Source: Sphingomonadales bacterium (lineage in GTDB: Bacteria; Pseudomonadota; Alphaproteobacteria; Sphingomonadales; Emcibacteraceae). From it: DNA of 12,299 nucleotides. Positions 1-6,039 of the stretch are shown here, piece after piece. Position numbers and translations under genes: made by a program. The stretch spans positions 1 to 12,299 of the forward strand of contig DRKK01000007.1 in the NCBI GenBank assembly GCA_011051815.1, in the 5' to 3' direction. The notes under the pieces were generated by a model. That model was given only the letters and a program-made list of their open reading frames with translations, ran no database searches and was not told the DNA's origin. The first letter of the stretch is position 1; each line of letters starts with the position of its first letter.

Positions 1-863
1 ACCAATATCCCCGCGTTCCCCACCAGAAGCCGCCCTGGTTCAATGATAATTTTGCAGCCCAAATGACCGATGATCTGCTTTGCCATCTGACCATATTCCG
101 TGGGCAGGGGGGGCTTTGAGCTTTCCCTATCGTATGGAATCCCCAAGCCGCCGCCAAGGTCAATCACCGAAATATCATGACCGTCGGCCCGCAGGTCTTC
201 TACCAGTGTGACGATGCGCTGAAAGGCCTCGGCAAAGGGGGCAAGGTCGGTCAGTTGGGAGCCAATATGAAGGTCAACGCCCTGCACCCGGATGCCGGGC
301 AGTTTTGCCGCGGTTCCATATATGTCGCGGGCGCGGCTGAGGGGGATACCAAATTTATTTTCTGATTTACCGGTGGAAATCTTGGCGTGGGTTTTGGCGT
401 CCACATCGGGATTGATGCGAAAGGCAATAGCCGCCGTCTTGCCCATATGGCTGGCCACCGCGCTGAGTTGATGCAGCTCCGGCTCGGATTCCACATTGAA
501 CTGAAAAATGCCTTGCTCAAGGGCGAAATGCATTTCCTGCTTTGTTTTGGCAACCCCGGAATAGACGATCTTTTCCGGCGGTATCCCGGCGTTCAGGGCC
601 CGGCGCAATTCGCCCTCGGATACCACATCGGCCCCGGCCCCCTGATCGGCCAGCGTCTTGATAATGGCCTGATTGGTGTTGGCCTTCACCGCATAGCAGA
701 GCAGAAAGTCATGACCAGAAAAGGCCTGACTGAACACATTATAATGGCGGATTAGGGTTTCCGTGGAATAGCAGTAAAAGGGCGTGCCGACCTGCGCCGC
801 AAGGGCACTGACGGGCAGGTCCTCGGCATATATTTCACCCTGTTTAAAGCCAAAATGATCCAT
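1..863 (-). CDS. lysA: Diaminopimelate decarboxylase (partial, C-terminus cut by window edge)
   Basis: This is the PLP enzyme that decarboxylates meso-diaminopimelate to L-lysine, the last step of lysine synthesis in the cytoplasm. The first 287 codons are present and the remainder lies beyond base 1; the family is usually about 420 residues. Visible fold-type III landmarks are the PLP lysine in CYAVKANTN (K60), LHIGSQ around residues 198-203, the phosphate-binding glycine stretch DLGGGLGIPYD around 235-245, and the EPGR motif around 275-278. The ATG at 863 gives MDHFGFKQGE, a normal family start, and a modest purine-rich GAGAAAG lies upstream. It sits 24 bases after the lptM-like gene and is third in the argH-lptM-lysA operon. 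The C-terminal catalytic Cys/Tyr region cannot be seen. Identification is secure. Confidence 0.96.
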   Translation of the reverse strand, partial: MDHFGFKQGEIYAEDLPVSALAAQVGTPFYCYSTETLIRHYNVFSQAFSGHDFLLCYAVKANTNQAIIKTLADQGAGADVVSEGELRRALNAGIPPEKIVYSGVAKTKQEMHFALEQGIFQFNVESEPELHQLSAVASHMGKTAAIAFRINPDVDAKTHAKISTGKSENKFGIPLSRARDIYGTAAKLPGIRVQGVDLHIGSQLTDLAPFAEAFQRIVTLVEDLRADGHDISVIDLGGGLGIPYDRESSKPPLPTEYGQMAKQIIGHLGCKIIIEPGRLLVGNAGIL

Positions 864-887
864 GTGCTGTCTTTCTCTTTCTTTGGC

Positions 888-1001
888 CTATTTCTCAGGT
901 GTTTCATAACCGGGCGGCGGCAACAAGTCGCCGCGCTTGCCGCAGGATGCAAGCCCCAGAGACAACAGGGCCACACAGACAAGAAGGATAATTTTTTGCA
1001 T
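888..1001 (-). CDS. lptM: Small LptM/YifL-type lipoprotein (37 aa)
   Basis: This short gene encodes a predicted lipoprotein of 37 residues. It starts MQKIILLVCVALLSLG, a hydrophobic signal sequence with one Lys in the n-region, followed by the lipobox LASC with Cys20 as the expected acylated residue. The mature part is only CGKRGDLLPPPG plus a short polar tail. The CG-x-x-G-x-L-x-x-P pattern right after the lipobox matches the LptM (YifL) family. In Escherichia coli LptM assists oxidative maturation of the outer-membrane LPS translocon LptDE. Position between argH and lysA is typical for this family in alphaproteobacteria. An AGAGAGG ribosome-binding site lies 8 bases before the ATG. The gene starts 27 bases after the argH stop and ends 24 bases before lysA. 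The family call is strong; the LPS-translocon role is transferred from E. coli and untested here. Confidence 0.88.
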   Translation of the reverse strand: MQKIILLVCVALLSLGLASCGKRGDLLPPPGYETPEK

Positions 1002-1016
1002 TATATTTGCCTCTCT

Positions 1017-1040
1017 ATTCAATGCGCGTCATTCAATGCG
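1017..1040 (-). repeat. 14-bp-period partial tandem duplication at the argH stop
   Basis: Read on the minus strand, CGCATTGAAT occurs twice with a 14-base period (1031-1040 and 1017-1026). In the argH frame the first copy encodes Arg-Ile-Glu followed by a stop. The second copy, in another frame, would also read Arg-Ile-Glu-stop. This looks like a small slippage duplication of the gene's 3' end, leaving a duplicated stop inside the 27-base spacer to lptM. No function is implied. Confidence 0.5.
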
Positions 1041-2429
1041 TTTTTGGGCGGCCTTGACCTGTGCGCGGACCTGATCCGGGGCGGTGCCGCCAAAACTTGT
1101 CCGGCTGGCGACCGAGCTTTCCACCGTCAGCACAGTAAAGACATCTTGCGTGATTTCTGGCTCTACGCCCTGCATTTCGGCTAAGGTGAGTCCGTCCAGA
1201 TCACAGCCTTTGTCTTCGGCCAAGGCGACCAGCGTGCCGGTCACATGATGGGCCCTGCGGAACGGCATATTCAGCACCCGCACCAGCCAGTCTGCAAGGT
1301 CGGTGGCTGTAATAAAACCATTTTGGGTTGAGGCCGTCATGCTGTCCGCGTTAACGGTCATATCGTCAATCATACCGGTCATGGCCGCGATGATCAGGGC
1401 AAAGGCATTGGCGGCATCAAAAGTAGCCTCCTTGTCCTCTTGCATATCCTTGCTATAGGCCAGCGGCAGCCCCTTCATCACCACCAGCAGACTGTTTAAG
1501 GCGCCAATGATCCGCCCGGCCTTGGCCCGGCATAGCTCCGCCGCATCGGGATTGCGTTTCTGGGGCATGATGGACGACCCGGTGGTGAATTTATCGCTTA
1601 AGGCAATGAAATTAAACTGGGCAGAGGACCAGAGGACAATTTCCTCGGCCAGACGCGAAACATGGGTGGCACAAATGGCAGCAATGCTCAGGAATTCAAG
1701 GGCAAAATCCCGATCTGATACACTGTCCAGACTGTTGGCGGTGGGTTTCCTGAACTTCAGATCATCAGCCACCAAAAAACGGTCAATGGGGAATGAGGTT
1801 CCGGCCAGCGCCGCCGCGCCCAGCGGACATTCATTGAGCCGCCCGCGCGCATCCCGCAACCGGTCCCGGTCCCGGGTGAACATCTCGAAATAGGCCAGCA
1901 GGTGATGGCCGAATGTGACCGGCTGGGCCGATTGCAAATGGGTGAAACCGGGCAGGATAACATCGGCATTCTTTTCGGCCTTGGTGACCAATGCGGTTTG
2001 CAGGGCTTTTAAGGCCAGATCCATCTGGTCCATGGCATCCCGGACCCATAATTTAAAATCGGTGGCTACCTGATCATTCCGGGACCGGGCAGTATGGAGC
2101 CGTCCGGCGGCCTCCCCTATGATTTCGGTTAACCGGGATTCCACATGCATATGGATGTCTTCCAGCTTGGCATCATAGGTGAAATTTCCCGCTTCAATCT
2201 CGGCCTTCACCTGATCCAGCCCGGCCAGAATCTGTTCGCCGTCCTTTTCTGAGATGATATTTTGCGCCATGAGCATGCGGCAATGGGCTTTGGAGCCACG
2301 AATATCCTGAGCATAGAGAATCTTGTCAAAATCAATGGAGGCATTGATTTTTTCCATGATTTCCGCTGGGCCAACGGCGAATCTGCCGCCCCAGAGGCTG
2401 TTTGCGGTGGTCTTTTCTTCTGATGCCAT
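1029..2429 (-). CDS. argH: Argininosuccinate lyase
   Basis: This enzyme cleaves argininosuccinate to L-arginine and fumarate, the last step of arginine synthesis. It belongs to the cytoplasmic homotetrameric fumarase/aspartase superfamily. With the ATG at 2429 the protein is 466 residues, normal for the family, and begins [24 protein letters not shown] is the usual ArgH N-terminal motif. Other landmarks are [13 protein letters not shown] (113-125), [10 protein letters not shown] with the catalytic-type His164, and the superfamily signature [11 protein letters not shown] (284-294), whose serine lies on the mobile catalytic loop. An in-frame ATG at 2489 would add 20 residues unlike the family, so the inner start was preferred; its ribosome-binding site is weak. 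It is first in the argH-lptM-lysA operon and divergent from the thioredoxin gene. Confidence 0.97.
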   Translation of the reverse strand: MASEEKTTANSLWGGRFAVGPAEIMEKINASIDFDKILYAQDIRGSKAHCRMLMAQNIISEKDGEQILAGLDQVKAEIEAGNFTYDAKLEDIHMHVESRLTEIIGEAAGRLHTARSRNDQVATDFKLWVRDAMDQMDLALKALQTALVTKAEKNADVILPGFTHLQSAQPVTFGHHLLAYFEMFTRDRDRLRDARGRLNECPLGAAALAGTSFPIDRFLVADDLKFRKPTANSLDSVSDRDFALEFLSIAAICATHVSRLAEEIVLWSSAQFNFIALSDKFTTGSSIMPQKRNPDAAELCRAKAGRIIGALNSLLVVMKGLPLAYSKDMQEDKEATFDAANAFALIIAAMTGMIDDMTVNADSMTASTQNGFITATDLADWLVRVLNMPFRRAHHVTGTLVALAEDKGCDLDGLTLAEMQGVEPEITQDVFTVLTVESSVASRTSFGGTAPDQVRAQVKAAQKRIE

Positions 2430-2606
2430 GGTAGATGCCCATTCTCGTAATTTTGAGTATGAAATACGATAATCCAGCCCCATAGGCAAGCGTTATGCGG
2501 TCTTTGTGTCCGACAGATCACAAAAAACTGAACGCCCGGCTCTTGTGTATTATGTCCGGTGACCCTATTTTAAGGATTGGTTCCGGGAAAAAAATAAAGA
2601 AAATAT
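2430..2606. other. Divergent intergenic region between argH and tlpA-like gene
   Basis: These 177 bases must hold the promoters for both divergent genes. I see no convincing -35/-10 pair. The best argH-side candidate on the minus strand is TTGCCT, 17 bases, TATTTC, which matches consensus poorly. The end nearest the thioredoxin gene is A-rich with no strong ribosome-binding site. No palindrome or small gene stands out. Confidence 0.4.
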
Positions 2607-3212
2607 ATGACAAAAAATCTATTGATGATTGTGGCCTTTGTGGCTGTTTTGCTTGGTGGGCTATTCCTGCTTGGCCCAAAAGAGGTGGCAGAGGCCCCGC
2701 GCAAGGCTGAAATAATCGTAGTGGACAGCAGCATGAAAGATGGCCGGGTGCTGTTCCGCACCTATCCCGACCGGCCTGCTATTCCCGATGTGATGATCAA
2801 GGATGAAGCGGGCAATGACATGACACTCAATGATATTGTGGCGCAAAATCCGGGTCAGACCTTGCTGGTAAACTTCTGGGCCACATGGTGCTTTCCCTGC
2901 CGGGAGGAAATGCCCGACCTCGATTCGCTGCAGGCGGCTCGGGGCGGTGATGATTTCCGTGTGGTTCTTATTTCCGTGGACCGGGGTGGTTTGAAACCAT
3001 CGCGCATGTTCCTTGATAAGATCGGGGTCAAGAATCTTGACCTCTATTACGATGAAAAGGGCATCCTTGGTACAAAGATGAAAACTATTGGTTATCCCAC
3101 CACCATCCTGATCAATAAAAAAGGCCGTCAAATGGGCCTTATGACCGGTTCCGCCCATTGGAATTCTACCAGCGCCAATGCGCTGATTGATCGTCTGATT
3201 GTGGACGAATAG
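2607..3212 (+). CDS. tlpA: Membrane-anchored TlpA/ResA-like thioredoxin-fold protein
   Basis: This is a predicted periplasmic thiol-disulfide protein of 201 residues. Residues 4-23 (NLLMIVAFVAVLLGGLFLLG) form one N-terminal membrane segment after a short basic start, so the domain should be anchored facing the periplasm. The thioredoxin core includes LLVNFWATWCFPCREEMP with the CxxC pair Cys95/Cys98, and the cis-proline loop IGYPTT (Pro164). ATWCxPCxxEMP is the TlpA/ResA/CcmG type of active site. Such proteins reduce disulfides, often apocytochrome c or copper-protein partners; the Bradyrhizobium TlpA helps build cytochrome oxidase. The partner here is not visible. A tlpA-like gene divergent from argH is common in alphaproteobacteria. 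The start has only a weak ribosome-binding site. The fold is certain; the exact role is inferred. Confidence 0.88.
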   Translation: MTKNLLMIVAFVAVLLGGLFLLGPKEVAEAPRKAEIIVVDSSMKDGRVLFRTYPDRPAIPDVMIKDEAGNDMTLNDIVAQNPGQTLLVNFWATWCFPCREEMPDLDSLQAARGGDDFRVVLISVDRGGLKPSRMFLDKIGVKNLDLYYDEKGILGTKMKTIGYPTTILINKKGRQMGLMTGSAHWNSTSANALIDRLIVDE

Positions 3213-3240
3213 ACGTCAAAAACCCGTCACAAAATATTAC

Positions 3241-3271
3241 TTGATATTTACGATACATTATAACATTATGT
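3241..3271 (+). promoter_or_regulatory. Candidate FUR-family (Zur-like) operator over a possible promoter
   Basis: An imperfect palindrome lies at 3255-3271: arms ACATTAT and ATTATGT around AAC, with one mismatched pair in the 7-base arms. It contains TATAACATTA, resembling one half of known Zur boxes, which are built around ATGTTATAACAT. It overlaps a weak promoter candidate, TTGATA at 3241-3246 and CATTAT at 3264-3269 with 17-base spacing. It is 34 bases before the GTG of a ZnuD-like receptor, so zinc repression by Zur is a sensible hypothesis. The region is AT-rich, and no regulator gene is in the window. Confidence 0.38.
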
Positions 3272-3305
3272 TTTCGACTCAATAAAGTTTAGAAGGCAAA
3301 ATATA

Positions 3306-5333
3306 GTGACGTGTTTTTCAGTCCCCTTTGCGGCAACGGGTGTGTTTTTGTTGTCCCTGTCCCCCCTTTATGCCGATACTCATGATATTAACCCCCATAA
3401 GCATGACCATGAAATGGAGGAGGTTTTTGTTACCGGGGCGCCCCATGTCAAGGCTCGCCTTGATGTGTTGCAGGGCAGTAATCTGCTTAACCTGGACCAA
3501 CTTGAACAGCGTATGGAGCCGACAATTGGCGAAACCCTGTCCGGGATTCCGGGCATTTCCTCGACCTTTTTTGGACCGGGGGCCAGCCGTCCGGTCATTC
3601 GGGGCCTTGGCGGGGACCGGATCAGGATAATGACCAATGGTATTGGCAGCATTGATGCTTCTAGCACCTCACCGGACCATGCGGTGGCGGTTGATCCGCT
3701 GACGGCGGAGCGGATTGAGATTTTGCGCGGGGCCAGTACGTTGCTTTATGGCAGTAATGCGGTGGGCGGCGTTGTGAATATCATTGATGGCCGGATTCCG
3801 GACATCATTCCGGGGGATAGCATTTCGGGCCGGACCAGAGGGGGATATGAAACGGTGGCCGATGATTATTCCGGCGGGGCGGCGGTAAATGCCAAACTTT
3901 CCGAGACCAATGCGTCCGCGGTGGTCCTGCATCTGGACGGTTTTTTCCGCCGATCGGCAGATTATGACATTCCGGGCCCCGCTAAAAGTGCTTATTTGCG
4001 GGCTTTGGATGGCAGTGACGGCACCGTGGGAACAGTGGCGAATTCCGATGTGGATAACAAAGGCGGGGCTGTCGGCGTGAGCTGGATCGGGCAGGAGTCC
4101 CTGTTTGGGGTGTCTTACAGCATCAACAAAAGCAATTACGGCGTTCCTACGGGGGAGCAGCCGCCGGTCCGCATCGACCTTGACCAGAAACGTTTTGACC
4201 TGAAAAGCAATATTGAACAGGATTTCCTGATTTTTGAAGAAGCCCGTTTGCGCTTTGGTTATGCAGATTACAAACATACGGAACTGGAAGGGGCCAATGT
4301 GGGGACGGTTTTCCTGAACACCGGTTGGGAAGGTCGCCTTGAACTGATCCAGCAGGAGGTTGGTCGGTTGCATGGGTCCATGGGCCTGCAAATGCGTAAG
4401 CGTGAATTTGAAGCCATCGGGGATGAGGCCTTTGTTCCGCCAACCAAAACCCTGCAATGGGGGGTCTTTGCTGTGGAGGAGATTAGTCTGGACCCGTTCA
4501 CGGTGGAATTTGGCGCCCGTTTTGATCATCAGACCACTGAAAATAAAAGCCTGAATATAAAGCGCAACTTTAACAACATCAGTCTTTCGGCCGGGGTGGC
4601 CTATCACCTGACCGAAGACAGCCTGATCGGACTGTCTCTGGGCCGTACAGAACGGGCCCCCACGGCAGAGGAGCTTTTCTCCAACGGCCCTCATCTGGCC
4701 ACCAGCGCCTATGAAGTGGGCAGCCTGTCCCTGACCAGCGAGAGAGCCACCAGTCTGGAGCTGACCCTGAAACAGGAAAGTGAGCGCTTGACGGCCAGTC
4801 TGAATATTTACCATACGTGGTATAATAATTTTATTTCCGAGGATTTTACCGGTCAACTGCGGGACGGGCTGAATATTCTGGAATTTCGCCAAAGGGATGC
4901 CCGTTTTTATGGCGCGGAGATGGAGGGCAGCTATCTGCTTTATACGGCGGGTGATAAGGGACTTACACTAATCATATCCGGCGATATTGTGCGGGCAGAA
5001 TTCACCGGAAGCGGCCTGTCCCTGCCCCGTATTCCGGCCAAAAGCGCCAATATGGGCCTTGAATATGAAAGCCCCTATTTTGATGTTGCGGGCAAGATCC
5101 GGCTGGTGGATAATCAAAACCGGCTGGCGGTTAACGAGATCGCCACCAAAGGCTATACGGAATTCAGTCTGGACCTGTCCTGGCGGCCTTTTGGTGAGGA
5201 CAGAGATGTGACCGTTCGGCTTCAGGGTAAAAACCTGAGCAACGCGGAACGCCGCCAGCATACGTCTTTCCTGAAAGACCTGCTCCCCATGCCGGGCCGG
5301 AATATAAAGCTGTCGCTCAGCTATGGTTTTTAG
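3306..5333 (+). CDS. znuD: TonB-dependent outer-membrane receptor, ZnuD-like (probable zinc uptake)
   Basis: This 675-residue outer-membrane receptor should import a ligand using TonB energy. A signal peptide ends near LYA-D24. The mature start is His-rich (HDINPHKHDHE, 26-36), followed by a TonB box EEVFVTG (38-44). The plug spans about 48-165 and includes VIRGLGGDRIRIMTNG and IEILRGASTLLYGSNAVGGVVNI; the rest is the barrel, ending in aromatic Phe. ZnuD-like landmarks are SPDHA in the plug (D124, H125), GFFRRSADYDIP, and TERAPTAEELFSNGPHLAT (448-466; H463). In neisserial ZnuD, an Asp-His pair in the plug and a barrel His bind zinc. The long His-rich loop of Neisseria ZnuD is missing: only about 9 residues separate YGVP from DLDQKRFDL. 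The GTG start has AGAAGG 9 bases upstream, but the n-region lacks positive charge (see findings). Receptor class is certain; zinc specificity is inferred. Confidence 0.9.
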   Translation: MTCFSVPFAATGVFLLSLSPLYADTHDINPHKHDHEMEEVFVTGAPHVKARLDVLQGSNLLNLDQLEQRMEPTIGETLSGIPGISSTFFGPGASRPVIRGLGGDRIRIMTNGIGSIDASSTSPDHAVAVDPLTAERIEILRGASTLLYGSNAVGGVVNIIDGRIPDIIPGDSISGRTRGGYETVADDYSGGAAVNAKLSETNASAVVLHLDGFFRRSADYDIPGPAKSAYLRALDGSDGTVGTVANSDVDNKGGAVGVSWIGQESLFGVSYSINKSNYGVPTGEQPPVRIDLDQKRFDLKSNIEQDFLIFEEARLRFGYADYKHTELEGANVGTVFLNTGWEGRLELIQQEVGRLHGSMGLQMRKREFEAIGDEAFVPPTKTLQWGVFAVEEISLDPFTVEFGARFDHQTTENKSLNIKRNFNNISLSAGVAYHLTEDSLIGLSLGRTERAPTAEELFSNGPHLATSAYEVGSLSLTSERATSLELTLKQESERLTASLNIYHTWYNNFISEDFTGQLRDGLNILEFRQRDARFYGAEMEGSYLLYTAGDKGLTLIISGDIVRAEFTGSGLSLPRIPAKSANMGLEYESPYFDVAGKIRLVDNQNRLAVNEIATKGYTEFSLDLSWRPFGEDRDVTVRLQGKNLSNAERRQHTSFLKDLLPMPGRNIKLSLSYGF

Positions 5334-5336
5334 GGC

Positions 5337-5780
5337 CTAGGGTACGACGGTGACCGGAACCTTTGCTTTTTGCAGGATGCTATAGGCCACACTGCCCAGA
5401 CCCAGCTTGGCCAGAAAGCCGCTGCTTTTATGACCGATAAAAATCTGGTCCGCCTTATGTTCTTCGGCCAGTGCGGAAATAATATCCGCCGCATGGCCTA
5501 CCTGAACATTGGTTTCAATTGTGATCCCGTCCGTGGCCAGCTTTTCACGGGCCGGGGCCATAATATCCTTTTCGGCACTTTCCAGCTGTTCCATATGCTG
5601 GCTGTGACGGACGGCCAGTTCCTCAACCGACATGACCTCAAACTCTGACCAGTCCACAACATAGGCCAACAGTAATGTGCCGCCGCCCCGTACTTTCAGC
5701 TTGTCCACGGCCAGCTCTGCGGCCCGCATGCTCAGTTCACCGCCGTCATAACCAACGATATATGTTACCTTTTTTGACAT
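5337..5780 (-). CDS. Universal stress protein, UspA family
   Basis: This is a single-domain Usp of 147 residues, the usual length, with the alpha/beta nucleotide-binding fold. It starts MSKKVTYIVGYDGG, where Asp12 is the conserved acidic residue after strand 1. The C-terminal nucleotide loop is IGHKSSGFLAKLGLGSVAYSIL (115-135). The ATP-binding Usp pattern is G-2x-G-9x-G-S/T; here it reads G116-2x-S119-9x-G129-S130, so the second glycine is serine. Usp proteins help survival under starvation, redox or anaerobic stress; the partner is not evident. An AGGAG ribosome-binding site lies 8 bases before the ATG. The gene converges on the receptor gene with 3 bases between stop codons. A perfect FNR-type palindrome upstream suggests low-oxygen control. 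Confidence 0.95.
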   Translation of the reverse strand: MSKKVTYIVGYDGGELSMRAAELAVDKLKVRGGGTLLLAYVVDWSEFEVMSVEELAVRHSQHMEQLESAEKDIMAPAREKLATDGITIETNVQVGHAADIISALAEEHKADQIFIGHKSSGFLAKLGLGSVAYSILQKAKVPVTVVP

Positions 5781-5811
5781 TTTTCCGTCTCCTGTCTGTT
5801 ACCATGACACT

Positions 5812-5817
5812 ATAATA
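5812..5817 (-). promoter_or_regulatory. Predicted -10 element of the usp promoter
   Basis: On the minus strand this hexamer reads TATTAT, inside an AT-rich tract. The predicted start point is near 5805, about 25 bases before the usp ATG. No good -35 hexamer sits 17 bases upstream. That is expected if the promoter depends on an activator bound at the adjacent palindrome. Confidence 0.55.
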
Positions 5818-5839
5818 TAAGATCAACCTGCACATGTGT

Positions 5840-5853
5840 TTGACCCCTGTCAA
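5840..5853. promoter_or_regulatory. FNR/CRP-family palindromic binding site upstream of usp
   Basis: The 14-base sequence TTGACCCCTGTCAA has perfect half-sites, TTGAC-N4-GTCAA. This fits the alphaproteobacterial FNR/FixK/Dnr recognition pattern TTGAY-N4-RTCAA. Its centre is 5846.5, exactly 41.5 bases upstream of the usp start point predicted from the TATTAT box, the classic class II activator position. Usp genes are known members of FNR-type anaerobic regulons in several proteobacteria. Which family member binds (FnrL, FixK, Dnr or CRP) cannot be told from sequence. Confidence 0.72.
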
Positions 5854-5882
5854 TTATATTAGCACGAAAAGCATAAAATCCC

Positions 5883-5910
5883 TTGACAGAAGGCCTGCGA
5901 ACGCTATATT
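5883..5910 (+). promoter_or_regulatory. Strong sigma-70-type promoter for rplU-rpmA
   Basis: A perfect -35 box TTGACA (5883-5888) is followed after 16 bases by TATATT (5905-5910), five of six matches to TATAAT. Transcription would begin near 5917 and leave a leader of about 120 bases before the rplU ATG. A strong constitutive promoter suits ribosomal protein genes. The FNR-type site lies about 70 bases upstream of this predicted start point, on the other side of the shared divergent region. Confidence 0.75.
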
Positions 5911-5955
5911 TCGGCCACTTTCCTGTGCGGTTCCTATGAGTCCCTACAGAAAAAG

Positions 5956-6001
5956 ATGACATTCGTCATATCCCGGTCTGAAAATACTGATCCCGATCAG
6001 T
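5956..6001 (+). promoter_or_regulatory. Two consecutive inverted repeats in the rplU leader
   Basis: Within the predicted leader, ATGAC-ATTC-GTCAT (5956-5969) forms a 5-bp stem with a tetraloop. ACTGATC-CC-GATCAGT (5986-6001) is a perfect 7-base inverted repeat; in RNA the innermost pairs must open to form the loop. Ribosomal protein leaders often carry autoregulatory structures, so this may be one. It could also be chance, and neither stem is followed by a U-run, so they are not terminators. Confidence 0.35.
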
Positions 6002-6039
6002 TACCGGCTATGACCAGAAGATATAATAAGGAAACAGAC

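Noticed and set aside
752..982. Frame of 76 codons over the lptM-lysA junction
   Set aside because: It is an out-of-frame shadow; the true small gene is the 37-codon lipoprotein at 888-1001.
2430..2489. Extended argH N-terminus starting at 2489
   Set aside because: The extra 20 residues are unlike ArgH, and the protein from 2429 already begins with the normal N-terminal motif.
2661..3158. Antisense open frame of 165 codons inside the tlpA-like gene
   Set aside because: The sense frame has the full thioredoxin active site; the antisense product shows no features.
3669..4892. Antisense open frame of 407 codons inside the receptor gene
   Set aside because: It has no recognisable domain or ribosome-binding site and lies wholly within a well-supported TonB receptor; long antisense frames are common opposite such coding sequence.
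5956..6039. Extended rplU start at 5956
   Set aside because: The true bL21 N-terminus is the ATG at 6040 with a good ribosome-binding site; the extra codons coincide with the leader hairpins.
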